Below are positions 1-10,430 of a stretch of 64,000 nt of DNA, piece after piece. The position numbers and the translations under genes were made by a program. Numbering within the stretch: position 1 is the first letter of the stretch; each line of letters opens with the position of its first letter. The notes beneath the pieces are model-generated. The model was not told the origin of the DNA. It saw only the letters and a program-made list of their open reading frames with translations, and did not search any database. Origin of the DNA: Chrysopogon serrulatus (taxonomy: Eukaryota; Streptophyta; Magnoliopsida; Poales; Poaceae); the NCBI GenBank assembly GCA_015844335.1, contig JADLZL010005088.1, forward strand, positions 124,001-188,000, given 5' to 3'.

Positions 1-839
1 CATTCGTAGGTAGAGCATATCTAAGCACCATGCTTACATAATTACTACCACTTAACCCACTCGAGTAATGAGCTAAGCGCTTTACGATCATATGAAATAG
101 TTCATCATCAATCAATACTATATCAAGCAAAACACTAGAATAAACTAGGAGCTTAATAAACTGAAACATAATAATTAAGAACAAAGTCATAAATAAAGAG
201 GGATACAAAGCTATACCAGCCTCCTGGATGATGACTCCAGAATCCTGAGCGTAGCTCAACTCTACTGAAACCTTGCTAGCTAATGCCTAACTAGAACTTG
301 AAGTATTGGAGTTCTAATCTAATTCTTTGAGGATGGAACCCTTCGCTCTCCTTGAGAGAGGAAATAATGAATTAGGGTTTTTAGGCTCTCCTCCCAGGGG
401 GGGTGCCTCTCCTTTTATAGCCCTGGGCGATGATCATGAGCCATCGGATCAAACCAACATTGACGGGCGGCTGAGATTAATCTTCAAAGGCGGTGGAGCG
501 AACCGGGCGAACCGAGCCCCGAGAGGCAGCAGGACCAGACCGGCCGGTCCAGGCCCAGACCGGCCGGTCTGGCCTGATCTCCCCCGGGCCTCCGGCTCGG
601 CATGGTGCCTTCTTGTTCCTTCTAGATCCTTCCTGCAGTGCCGTGGAGTCTGTTTTCCATTTTCTTGCTCCGATAAGCTCTTATGTTGCGTCTTTTCCGG
701 TTTATGCCTGTAGAAATAATGAAACACCAAAACTCGTGGAATTCGGTCAGTGTAAGCCCTATGTCTAGATTGGTGTTCTCGATTGTCTTCTTTTCAAGGC
801 TAGTTGGTGGGTAAATTTATGCAATAATGGCCGTCAACA
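1..839 (-). repeat. Element A 3' LTR, partial
   Basis: Nearly colinear with about 7700-8537. It ends at the plus-strand CA of GGCCGTCAACA, followed at once by the polypurine tract. About 620 bp of the LTR lies left of the window. It has lost many CpG sites that the other LTR keeps. Confidence 0.9.
411..569 (-). promoter_or_regulatory. Element A 3' LTR promoter: TATA box with paired palindromes
   Basis: Minus-strand TATA box CTATAAAAGG at 411-420. Upstream in the direction of transcription are two copies of GACCGGCCGGTC at 538-549 and 558-569, starting 20 bp apart; the outer one extends to an 18-bp perfect palindrome (555-572). The same layout recurs in the other LTR of A, inside A, inside B and in H. 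The promoter role is inferred from position. Confidence 0.6.
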
Positions 840-855
840 ACTCCCCCAAGCTTAA
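840..855 (-). other. Element A polypurine tract
   Basis: The minus strand reads AAGCTTGGGGGAGT directly before the LTR start TGTTGACGG, the usual plus-strand priming position of Ty3/gypsy elements. Confidence 0.8.
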
Positions 856-2250
856 CCTTTGCTAGTCCCTTAGCAAACCACTCTCTTAAATGGATCAGGA
901 GTTGCTACAATATTAACTTCTCAAGAGCAAACATGCTTTCAGATAAAAATTCTCCTTAGTCTTAGAGTGAACCATTCTGACTTTCACACTTACCCATATT
1001 ACCTTTAACCATGGAGCTTAACATCCTTTTCTTTTGGTCATGAGCAGTTGAAAGACAGAAAGATCAAGTCAAGCACTATGTCTCAAGCTCTTTTGTTCAA
1101 CCAAGTCTCTGGAGTTTTTATGGATTTTTAAAATAAAGCTCAGAGCTTCATTGTATGACACTCTCAAATCTCTCATGTATGTGGTATTTTTGGATTTCTC
1201 ACCAAGACAATGAAGCTTGTGCCTTTATCTCAACCTACATCTAAAGCTTATGTGGAGCTCATAGGTGTAGAGATAGCATGAATGTACTTGTACTGCATAT
1301 GTTGCAAAGTCAAATAAGGGATCCAAAGGGAAACAAGTCATACAATCAAATCAAGATGTGCATGTGTGTGGAAGAATGATGGATATATGGTAGACCTAAT
1401 TCTACTATGCTCAAATGGATCTCTCTTTTTGGAAATATCAAAATCTTGCCAAGGATGTGAGCTATCTTTTCTTCTTTCTCTTTTTTTCTTTTCTTTTGGA
1501 CACTGTCCATGTTTCTCAACTTTTATTTTTCTTTTTCTTTTGCATAGCTCATTCCTTTGGCACAAAACAATTTAGAGAGATGACAGGAAACTCTGGAGCA
1601 TATTTTTGGTGGATGGATATTTTTGGTGTCTACCCCCAGTGTAGGAGTAGAACATTTTTGGATGGATGGAATGGCATGTTTTTGCGCCTACTCCAGGGTA
1701 GAGTAGTGTATATGAGGTGGAGTGTGTGGATCTTGATTTTAAAAGCATGACAGGTTTCTCACAAGGGTCACCGAGGTTGACAACACTCAATGCAATGACA
1801 AGCAAAGAATCGTGTGGAGGCTTCCTAGTCTAAATATGCAATATGGCTTTGGTAGGAAGTAAGCTTGTCATACAAGAAACTCATCATGTACTCTTTTTAA
1901 GTTTTCGAAATTAAATTTCTAGAATTTCAGCATCACATTGGAACAAGATAAATAACAGCTCTAACCATCTCAATTCATATCCGTCAACTACCTAGACATA
2001 AGATCAGGAATATGCTACCCACAGGTCTCAGATTCAGAGTAAGTATTCATATCAAATCGGTTGTGTCCGAAACCTTAGGAGAACTTTTGACTATAAGCTA
2101 GGTACTCAAAAGAATTTAATAGAGCAACTATTCATCATTTCCATGCCAACAAATTTTTTCCTCCAAGTTCTTCTTATTCACAACGAAATTTAAACAAGCC
2201 TATAAACACACTCTTTTTATTTGTTTTTATGGTTTTTACTAATAAGCGAA
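856..2250 (-). other. Element A 3' noncoding region
   Basis: No coding region is supported. The stretch 1340-1850 is recognisably homologous to 8550-9060 in element B (shared start ATGTGCATGTGTGTGG, then a T-rich tract and similar blocks ending in a GTGGATCTTGAT motif), showing that A and B are relatives. Confidence 0.7.
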
Positions 2251-2968
2251 CTAAAGATCAAACAAATCAAATGAAAAACAAAGGCAACGATAACTTACCT
2301 CGAGATACCGGGGTGCTCTCCCCCAATTTGCTGGATGTTGCGATGAGTCGCTTCGGGGGTGGCGGCGGCCTCGCGCCCATGTCTTTGAAAGAGGTAGTCC
2401 CGGTTCTGCATCTACTGGCTGGTGGTACCGGGTCGTGTAGGTGTAGCTGTCCAAGGATGGAGGTGTTTTTCTTGCGACGAGTGTGGCGATCTGCTCCTCC
2501 ACATCTGAAGCCTCCGGTCATTCTTTTGTTGTAACATTTGTTGCTCATGGTAGCTCATCCCTACGTCGATACACGGCCACGCCTGGTACCCTCAGAGGAT
2601 ACTTCCCGTGAATCAACAAACATTCTTCCTTGATAGTTATTAAAATTACCTGCTGGCCAATCCGCCCTCTCTCCCGGGGGACTTCAGCTTGTTGTGTTGG
2701 TTGGGCGCATCGGCCCCAACTATCTTGTGAAGGTTGTCCCCTGCGGGAAGGCCCCGCTTCTCCAAAATTCATGTAGCTGGTGTAGGTTTGGTCCTTGTGG
2801 CGTTGCATCGGCACCATAGTAATGAGTGGGCTGCACGTTGGTGAACCGTGCCGATGCGCTTCGTATAGGTGTTCTTCTTTGTTACCGCACATTAACAAGA
2901 AGAGAACGGTGGTGTACAAGTTGAGCTCGGGTTAGGTAACCGGATCTGCCTGTTATTGATCTTCATAA
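2251..2968 (-). pseudogene. Element A accessory ORF, C-terminal remnant
   Basis: Downstream of the better-preserved part of the accessory ORF, short minus-strand frames continue. One carries a Gln/Glu-rich segment (HEQQMLQQKND) followed by EEQIATLVARK, resembling the coiled-coil tail common in Athila-type accessory proteins; an upstream piece is Gly/Pro/Arg/Gln rich. No single frame is open, so the tail is degraded. It belongs with the block 2969-3802 and has no independent start. Assignment rests on position and composition, not on a recognised domain. Confidence 0.4.
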
Positions 2969-3802
2969 TCACAAGTTGTCTCCTCTCTTCACCAAGGTCT
3001 GGCCTTGGCGAAAATAGTCGTATGATATACGACCTCGTCCTCCTCTAATGTACGGAACAAGCGAATTTTGCCACAACTCGAGATAGCTAGCAATTCGAGT
3101 CACAAAGGAAGTGAACTCGATATCATAGCCAAATCGAAAAACCCTAGCCCTTTGTCTCATCATCATCATAACGGGGGCAACTTTCCTACTCTTAATTATG
3201 GCATAAAGCAACTTGAGCTCATCTATCCTCACTGTACTAGTGTCACTTTGTGGGAAAAGAGTAAATGCCAACCACCTATGCATGAACCTTAATGTAGGTA
3301 ATTGAATGCTACTGGTCTTGGCATGCTTGGGTGAGTTTTGGCCAGTTATGTCTCTCCAAAATTGTTCTCTCACAAAATCAGGGATGACAGTATCAACATC
3401 TATAGAGCACTCAGCATGGAAGCCTAAAGCTAGACTTAACTCCTTCCAAGTCAAAGTTTTCTCAATCCCAAAGAGTCAAAATTTTACCCCTTTTTCAACA
3501 AAGTTCAAGGTGCATAGAAATTCAGCAGTAAGCAATTTGCACCCTGGCTCAGAAATATCCGCAAATCCTGTCCAACCCATAGTTGAAAAGATGGTTTGGA
3601 ATTCGGTGTCCATACCTGTGTCTCGAAGGAGCTCAGGATCGTACACTGTGGTCAGGACGAACTTGCGGTCTTTGATGAGCTTGAACTTTTCCTTCTCTTC
3701 ATCGTTCTTCCACTTGAAGTCATGTTCCTCCATCAGACGGTGTATAACCGTCGAGGAAGAAGATGGCCTGTTGCTTGCGGGTGGCATCTCGTCAACCTGC
3801 AT
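2969..3802 (-). pseudogene. Element A accessory ORF (Athila ORF1 / plant transposon-protein type), frameshifted
   Basis: Two minus-strand frames, 3802-3476 and 3454-2969, encode consecutive parts of one protein family often annotated as an Athila ORF1-like or putative plant transposon protein. Recognisable stretches are FVLTTVYDPELL and KLLTAEFLCTL in the first frame and LSLALGFHAEC, FWRDITGQNSP and RFMHRWLAFTLFP in the second. A frameshift near 3455-3475 separates them. The function in the family is not established; in Athila elements the region 3' of pol is often called env-like, but I see no signal peptide or membrane segment here. The ORF lies about 680 bp downstream of an internal TATA/palindrome module (4506-4568), which could drive it. 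Family recognition is from memory of related grass sequences. Confidence 0.65.
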
Positions 3803-4505
3803 GTCAGAGCTCTCTCAGGAAGAGGAGCTCCGAGTTGATCGTGTGGACCGGGACCTAAGTCCACTCCTGATCCCTTTCCATATGCCACTCATCCTGCAAG
3901 CAAGTGAAGAACCAAAACAACAAGGACTCTAGGAGCGGGGTTAGACAATATGATAATGAAGACAACCGCTCCAAGAGTAATTTACTCTTTTGGGAATGAA
4001 CTCCTCCACAAAAGGGTTAGTGCATAATAAATACAGAAAACAATGTGGGATATTGCTACCTCCACATAACAAGAAAAACACAAGGAAGTAAATACAGAAA
4101 ATAAATGCACGCGAAAAATAAATAGATCGAGTTAGTAACAAGAAGAAAAGTTAGAGGGAGTTAGCAGTCCTTGCGGGGAAGGTTTCCACCACAACAGTTA
4201 GAGGGTCAGTCGTCCAGGGTCAGTGGTCCTTGTGGGGTGATTACCTCCACAACCAAATTTTAGCAGAGTTTCCCCTAGACAAGTGATTATCTCCTCTAAG
4301 TTTGGGCAGCACCTCCTCTACTTTTGCTTGTTCTACCTCTAAATTCAGCAAGACCTCCCTCCTTTAATCACTAAGCAATCCCCTGGCACCTCTACTCTCT
4401 CTCTAGGATTGGCTTTAGCAAGAATAAGGAAGAGAGATTCAGAATCCAGAGGCGAAAGGCAGAAATCTGGATGAAGGAGAGTGAGTGGAGCTCACTGGGC
4501 ACTTG
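3803..4505 (-). other. Element A stretch between internal promoter module and accessory ORF
   Basis: About 700 bp with no supportable coding. If the module at 4506-4568 is active, this is the transcribed leader (or an intron) of the accessory ORF. Confidence 0.4.
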
Positions 4506-4568
4506 CCCTTTTATAGGCGAGGAGGGGGGAGACCGGCCGGTCTGGTGTGGGACCGGCCGGTCCCACAC
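4506..4568 (-). promoter_or_regulatory. Element A internal promoter-like module
   Basis: Minus-strand TATA box CCTATAAAAGGG at 4506-4517. Fourteen bp upstream begin two GACCGGCCGGTC palindromes at 4531-4542 and 4551-4562, again starting 20 bp apart. The outer one is the core of a perfect 24-bp palindrome (4545-4568) whose arms contain GGTCCCAC, a match to the class I TCP consensus GGNCCCAC. It is internal to the element, between protease and accessory ORF, not in an LTR. Confidence 0.55.
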
Positions 4569-4899
4569 TGGGCCCACTTGGCCACTCCTTCCTCCTGGTG
4601 CTCCTACGTCCCTTCAACTGTGTATGTTTGCAACTTTCGGTGGAAAAGAAGGAGTGGAGGACAGCAGGAGGTGAGTGGAGATGAGAATCCTATGTGAAGT
4701 GATATGACAAGTGGGTCCCAGTGTTTGTGGGTCCTGCTGGTTAGTTATTTTTTTGTATTTTTAGAATTATAGAAACACCAAATGATAAAGAAAAATATTT
4801 TTGGATTTTTAGAATATAAGAAGTTAATGGATAAATACCGATTACCTTTCGGCGAGGGTCCGATCTTTATAGTCCTCCAGACTGGACTTCTCCTGATGA
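4569..4899 (-). other. Element A, stretch after protease
   Basis: AT-rich noncoding sequence after the protease stop, with two related blocks (TTTTTAGAATTATAG near 4758 and TTTTTAGAATATAAG near 4806). No RT coding is present where pol would be expected. Confidence 0.5.
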
Positions 4900-6846
4900 T
4901 TATGTCTTTATGGCGTCTGCCGGTCCCGGAGTTGAAGACCTTAAATCCTCTTGCTCCTCACACCTCTCTGATTGAGAGTATTGTTCCGGTCGTGGCTTGA
5001 ATGTAAACTTCTCTTTTTTACCATTGATATGGAATCGGATTTCTCCAACCCCAACATCAATGTGAGCATTGGCAGTGCTCGAGAAGGGTCTTCCCAATAT
5101 AAGTGGTGTATTCGTTGCTTCCTGCATGTCAAGCACAACAAAATCAACTAGAATAAAGAACTCTCTTATTTTTACCGGTATGTTCTCGGTGATTCCTTCA
5201 GGGCGGCGAAGTGATTGGTCCACGAGTTGAAGGCACATCGTCGTGGGTGTGAGTTTGAAGTAGTTGAGTTTGTCGAAGACCGTCTTGGGCATAACACTCA
5301 CGCTGGCGCCTAGATCGCATAGTGCATGTTCAAACACTTGATCTCCAATTGAGCACTCAATAGTGGGGCGTCCTGGGTCTTGTTTCTTGATTGGTGATGT
5401 GTTCAGGATAGCCGCACTACACTCCTCTGTGAGCTTGATAACTTCGGTGGTGGGCAGTGGCCTCTTGTTGTTTAGAATATCTTTGAGGTATCTTGCATAT
5501 GTAGGCACTTGTAGGGCATCTAGTAGAGGCACATTAATATATAAGTGACGTATAACCTCCACAAATTTCCCAAATTGCTCATCCATCCTTTCCTTTCTCT
5601 GTCGACGAAATGGTAAGAAGTTGGTGTCATTATAATTGCGCTGAGGCTCTTGCTCTAACGGTGGCACGACTTCTTCTAATTCATCGTTGTTTCTTTCCGC
5701 AGGTGCTGCTGGCGATGTCTGTACTCTTACTCCTCTTGTAGTGATTGCATTGATTTGCTCGGAGCTGGCGGCAATAGGCCAAGCAGTAGCCAACTTTGCT
5801 ACTTGTGACTCAATCTTTTGGTTATAGCTCAGTTGATCCTTTATGGCGGAAGAAAAACTCTCCAACTTACGATTTATGCTCTCTATGATCTTCTCATTAG
5901 AAGCTAGCCTTTGTGATAGCTCTTCATTGATCTTCGGCTGCTGTCTAATCACATTCCACAAGGACGGTTGTTTGACTTGATCCAATCCTTGGGTGTTGCC
6001 AATGTTGCTCAGATCTTCCGGCGAGTCAGGGGAATATGTGATTCCTAAATATCCTTCCGTTCTTGCTTGAGAATCCATAGCGTTTTGAATAGCCTGACGA
6101 TCCTTTTTATAATTGTCCCGCTGTTCGAGCCAATCTAATAACACATTCATCTTGGCTGAAACTACACTCAACTCTTCAATATCAACTTCTTCACTCATTT
6201 TGCAATGCGAAGCATCGTCCAATGACCAGCCTTGATTATTGTTTCCATGAGTGACTTGGCCTTCTTGATAGTGAGTGATAAGAACGTTCCTCCAGTAGTA
6301 GCATCTAGTTGCCCTTGTGCTCTTTTGGATAATCCATGATAAAAGCCTTGCATGAGCAACCAATCTTCTATTCCATGATGAGGACAATCTATTATATAGT
6401 CCCTGAAAGCGTTTCCATGCCCTACGGAATAGGTTCATCTTTCTATTTGTTGGAAACCGGTAATCTTCTCTCTTAAGGCACTAGTCTTGCCACGAAGGGA
6501 AGAATCTCTCTAGAAAGACCTTCGAACAATCCGCCCATGTCTCGATGTTTTCTTGATTTGCATAGAACCACTGCTTCGCTTTCCCAGTTAATGAGAACAG
6601 GAACAAATGAAGAAGTATGATGTCTTGAGCGACGTTCTTGATGATGAGTGTCTTTGCTAATCTCCGAAAATTCTGAAGATGAGCACTAGCATCTTCACCG
6701 ATCTTTCCACTGAATGGAGTTGCTTGCACCATGTTAATGAGACTTGGCTTGAGCTCAAACTCAAGATTGTTGATTGGAAGTATTGGTTCGGTGCGAATGT
6801 CCTTTGTGCTCGGAGCAGAGAACTCTCGTAGAGTCTTGTCAGCCAC
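4900..6846 (-). pseudogene. gag-PR: Element A gag and aspartic protease, frameshifted
   Basis: The start at 6846 (MADKTLREFS) opens an Athila-type gag with FELKPSLINMVQ, a FSG(K) motif and FSLTGKAKQWFY. The frame stops at 6481. The expected gag continuation (CPHHGIEDWLLMQ-type sequence) is read in a second frame to about 6240, and the remainder plus protease in a third frame to 4900. The protease has CDLGASVSVMP in place of the usual D-[ST]-G triad (DLGAS, as in many Athila elements) and the second motif LILGRPF. There is no zinc knuckle. The ORF ends naturally after a short tail with no fusion to RT. In active elements these products form the particle core and process the polyprotein; this copy cannot make them intact. 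Confidence 0.85.
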
Positions 6847-7051
6847 GTCTCAGAAACTAGTGTGAAACAAACTCTTGATTGGTTTGATTGAGATTGATGA
6901 AAGATGATGATGAATCAAGACCAATCCTGCAATACCCTCGTATATGATATAGACAAAGACAAACAAGGGTAAGCCTGCTTAGCAGAGGTACCTAGTCATG
7001 GTTCCAACTATAAGTATGCATTTGATCAATATCTCTTTATAGCTTAGCCTT
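6847..7051 (-). other. Element A leader
   Basis: Untranslated leader between the primer-binding site and gag; no coding supported. Confidence 0.6.
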
Positions 7052-7076
7052 TCCCCAAAGAACGGCGCTAAAAAAA
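7052..7076 (-). other. Element A primer-binding site
   Basis: The minus strand reads TAGCGCCGTTCTTTGGGGA just inside the 5' LTR, a degenerate form of the TGGCGCCGTTGCCGGGGA-type site of Athila/Tat elements, complementary to a tRNA 3' end (commonly assigned to tRNA-Asp). Confidence 0.6.
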
Positions 7077-8537
7077 TGCTTGTTGACACCTCTTAAGCCA
7101 CCATGCAATTACAGGGTTGTCATCCCCAAAGCGGCGACATAAGAGGTGTGGTATTAAATCATGCAACTATCTTAAATATAAATGAGTATCCGCAAGTTTA
7201 CAGATAAAATACCATTGTAGCATTTTATTGGGAGTGAACCCAATTGTCGAATTTATTTAATCCCATGGGAAAGGACAGCTAGAGAATATTGATGTGTATA
7301 CATACTTAGATAGAATTCACATGACAAGGACATACTTATACAGGGGTAAGCCACATAGATATGTATATGGTAAGTGTAGGGCAATGATAAATCACTCAGA
7401 GATAGAAATAGAAACTCTCTAATGTAGCAAGACAAAAACAGGAGATTAGTTAAGAGATTGAATTCCTATGTAGTGTCAGAATTACTAAGTCTTTGCATCT
7501 ACTCTAGCATGTTACTTTCATCTATAGTATTGATGACTCTAAAATACTCGCAAGGAACATTACTAGGGAGGTTTGTGAATAGAACACTCTCCTCCTTCAC
7601 AATAGCGTTCTGCTAATCTTATAAACGGAGGATGGAATACATAGGACTCAACAGGAATGTCACACCCGCGATCGACCACCGAACCCGGCCTACAAGGTGC
7701 ATTCGTAGGTAGAGCATATCTAAGCACCATGCTTACATAATTACTACCACTTAACCACTCGAGTAATGAGCTAAGCGCTTTACGATCATATGAAATAGTT
7801 CATCATCAATCAATACTATATCAACCAAAACACTAGAATAAACTATGAGCTTAATAAACTCAAAACATAATAATTAAGAACAAAGTCATAAATAAAGAGG
7901 GATACAAAGCTATACCCGGCCTCCCCGGATGATGACTCGAGAATCCCGAGCGTAGCTCAACTCTACCGAAACCTTGCTAGCTAATGCCTAACTAGAACTT
8001 GAAGTATTGGAGTTCTAATCTAATTCTCGAGGATGGAAACCCTTCGCTCTCCTTGAGAGAGGAAATAATGAATTAGGGTTTTTAGGCTCTCCTCCCGGGG
8101 GGTGCCTCTCCTTTTATAGCCCCGGGCGATGATCGTGAGCCATCGGATCAAACCGACATTGACGGGCAGCTGAGATTAATCTTCAAAGGCGGCGGAGCGA
8201 ACCGGGCGAACCGGGCCCCGAGAGGGGCGCCAGGACCAGACCCGGCCGGTCTAGGCCTGCCGGCCGGGCCGGCCTAGTCTCCAGGGCCTCCGGCTCGGCG
8301 TGGTGCCTTCTCGTTCCTTCTAGATCCTTCCTGCAGTGCCGAGGAGTCTGTTTTCCATTTTCTTGCTCCGATAAGCTCTTATGTTGCGTCTTTTCCGGTT
8401 TATGCCTGCAGAAATAATGAAACACCAAAACTCATAGAATTCGGTCAGTGTAAGCCCTATGTCTAGATTGGTGTTCTCGATTGTCTTCTTTTCAAGGCTA
8501 GTTGGCGGGTAAATTTATGCAATAATGGCCGTCAACA
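7077..8537 (-). repeat. Element A 5' LTR (1461 bp)
   Basis: Minus strand begins TGTTGACGGCC at 8537 and ends AGCA at 7077. Its high-coordinate 840 bp match 1-839. It retains CpG sites lost from the other copy (for example CCCCGGGCG at about 8120 against CCCTGGGCG at about 420). Confidence 0.85.
8110..8271 (-). promoter_or_regulatory. Element A 5' LTR promoter
   Basis: Minus-strand TATA box CTATAAAAGG at 8110-8119 with decayed paired palindromes at about 8239-8251 (one base inserted) and 8260-8271. Equivalent to 411-569. Confidence 0.55.
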
Positions 8538-9661
8538 GTCATACTCGTAGATCAAGATGTGCATGTGTGTGGAATATATGGTGGCTATCCTGTTCTATTT
8601 ATGCTCATACTCTTGAAGGATATATCTCCCTTGCTTGAATTGGAGTGCTCGGAGGCAATGGGTTATCTCAAATTTTTCTTTTCTTTCTTTTCTAGAGAGC
8701 TAGGCATCTTTGTGCCTTTTGTTCTTTTTAACATTTGGACCCTTGTCTATTTTTCTATTTTAACTCTCTCTTTTTTCTTTTTGCATTAGCCCATGTCATC
8801 CTGCGAAAACTTTATGCAAGGCAGAGATTTTGATAATGTTACGGCATAGATGAACATAATCCTACCAAAGATCTTTTTGGGTGCGTACTCTTAATGTAAG
8901 AGCAGCACATTTTCTATGTGGATGGAAGAAACTGTGCCTTCCCCTAGTGTAGGGATAGTGCATATATGGAGTGTAAGTGGATCTTGATCTTGAGAGCATG
9001 ATAAGCCTCTATAACATGGGTCTCAAAAGCTGACAGAGCTCAGTGCAAAATAAGTAACTTATGTAGCAAGTTATGATCATGTATGTCTCTATAGGCATTT
9101 TTAAACGATAGAGGAGTACTCAGCTATTGTTTTTGTGTTTTTGAAATAAAAGCTTCAATAACCAGTCAGAGAAATTCAGGTTTTTATGTTTTACTCTCTC
9201 ATACTTGTCAACAACTTAAGAAGCATGGGGTCCCTATAAAGAGTTCCCAACAGCTGCAAGCGCAGGGGATGAATTTATGCGATTCTTGCCTTAAGTTATG
9301 ACTAAGCCACTCATCCTTGAGGTGTAATCATGATTCATTTAAGACTATTCAATTAAGCTCAGTTGTCAATAAATGAGAGTGCTTTGGAGTGCGTACCTAG
9401 CTCTCGTAGATGTTCTTACGTGTTCTTTATTGATTGTCTCCCCCACACTTGTTTCCTGTTTCCTTTTATGCACAACAAGGTGGAGACAAAAAACAGAAAC
9501 ATATATCTAGAGAGAGATGATGACTCTAAAAATTGGCTCTTTATTATAAATGAGGCATATTTATTACACAATGAATGAATGAAGGAACTAATTAAACTAA
9601 CAAACTAACTAATCAAACTGACTAATGAACTAATTATCACGTGTGCCTATCATCTCTATCT
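8538..9661 (-). other. Element B 3' noncoding region
   Basis: Homologous to the 3' noncoding part of A (8550-9060 against 1340-1850). No coding supported. A integrated within it. Confidence 0.65.
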
Positions 9662-10338
9662 CTATTCCTTCTTCTCTAACTCCTCAACTCTAGCCTTGAG
9701 CGCCTTATTCTTGAGACGCATCTCCTCCTGCTTCATTTCTAGATTTGCTATGCGTTGCACAGCCGTGGTCGTGGTGTTGAGTACCTAGACAACAGACGGC
9801 CCCTGCAGTCTATCCTAGTCTCCAGCGTGGCTAGGTTGAGTCGTGGTTGACGAGGGACTGGTGCAGTCCTTGCTTTCTTCTTCGGCAGCTCTGGGTTGGC
9901 TCTTGGTGGTGGATGAAACTTGACATTGCTTGGATCCACCCGTACACGATCCAGAGTCACTCGCTCCTTCTCTGTGGCGTACTTCGCTCCAGTCACCACC
10001 CCAAACTTGGTTGTGACACCCAACAGCCTCTCCTCCTCTCTTGCAGGTAATAACTTGGTGCCCTGGGGGAGAGAGATGCTAGGCTGACCGAGTGGGTGAG
10101 GCTTATCTCCGAGAAGCGGCCGACGAGCTGGAGGCGCGATGGTTGGCCTCCTGATGGCCTGGGCAAAGCGTGCCTCCTCCAGTGGAGCTCCTTGAGGTCG
10201 AGCTCGGACGACCTCCTTCGATGGCACTGGGACGATCGCCTTCGGTGGCACCACCATCAGCTGCTTTGGCGGGATGATCGCCAGTGGGAGGACCTCCTCC
10301 GGCTCTTCGACGGTGTAGGGAAGGCTTGGGTTGGCCAT
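9662..10338 (-). pseudogene. Element B accessory ORF, unknown function, one frameshift
   Basis: I do not recognise this protein. The start at 10338 (MANPSLPYTVEEPEE) is preferred over an in-frame ATG at 10464 because a TATA box lies at 10431-10440, giving a leader of roughly 65 nt. The first two thirds are rich in Pro, Val, Lys and Arg (PLAIIPPKQLMVVPPKAIVP, then basic KKKARTAPVPRQPR). A frameshift near 9780-9790 leads into a coiled-coil tail (VQRIANLEMKQEEMRLKNKA) ending at the stop at 9662. No catalytic motif, signal peptide or membrane segment is visible. It occupies the slot held in A by a different protein. A nucleic-acid or protein-binding role is possible from its basic and coiled-coil character, but that is a guess. 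Confidence 0.5.
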
Positions 10339-10430
10339 TTGGTGGGAGATGGAGAGATTGGAGAGCTTCCTTGCTAGGGCTAAGAGAGAAGAACTCTTGG
10401 GATGAGAGGAGAATAACCCCAGGGGCTTGT

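Larger units (their letters stand above)
1..8537 (-). mobile_element. Element A: Athila-type Ty3/gypsy retrotransposon, left end cut by the window
   Basis: Direct repeats at 1-839 and 7077-8537 flank an interior with minus-strand gag-protease and accessory coding remnants. On the minus strand the LTR starts TGTTGACGGCC; a polypurine tract abuts the 3' LTR and a degenerate GCGCCG-type primer-binding site abuts the 5' LTR, as in Athila/Tat elements. No reverse transcriptase, RNase H or integrase can be read between the protease end (4900) and the accessory ORF (3802), so the copy looks non-autonomous. It lies inside element B: B sequence resumes at 8538. The target duplication next to the 5' LTR would be GTCAT (8538-8542), but its partner is off-window. 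Confidence 0.85.

Noticed and set aside
538..569. GACCGGCCGGTC repeats as a transposon terminal repeat or restriction-linked site
   Set aside because: They occur in pairs inside LTRs and interiors without flanking duplications; position upstream of TATA boxes fits regulation better.
3306..3932. A 208-aa plus-strand ORF in element A
   Set aside because: It is the antisense shadow of the accessory ORF, whose family is recognisable on the minus strand.
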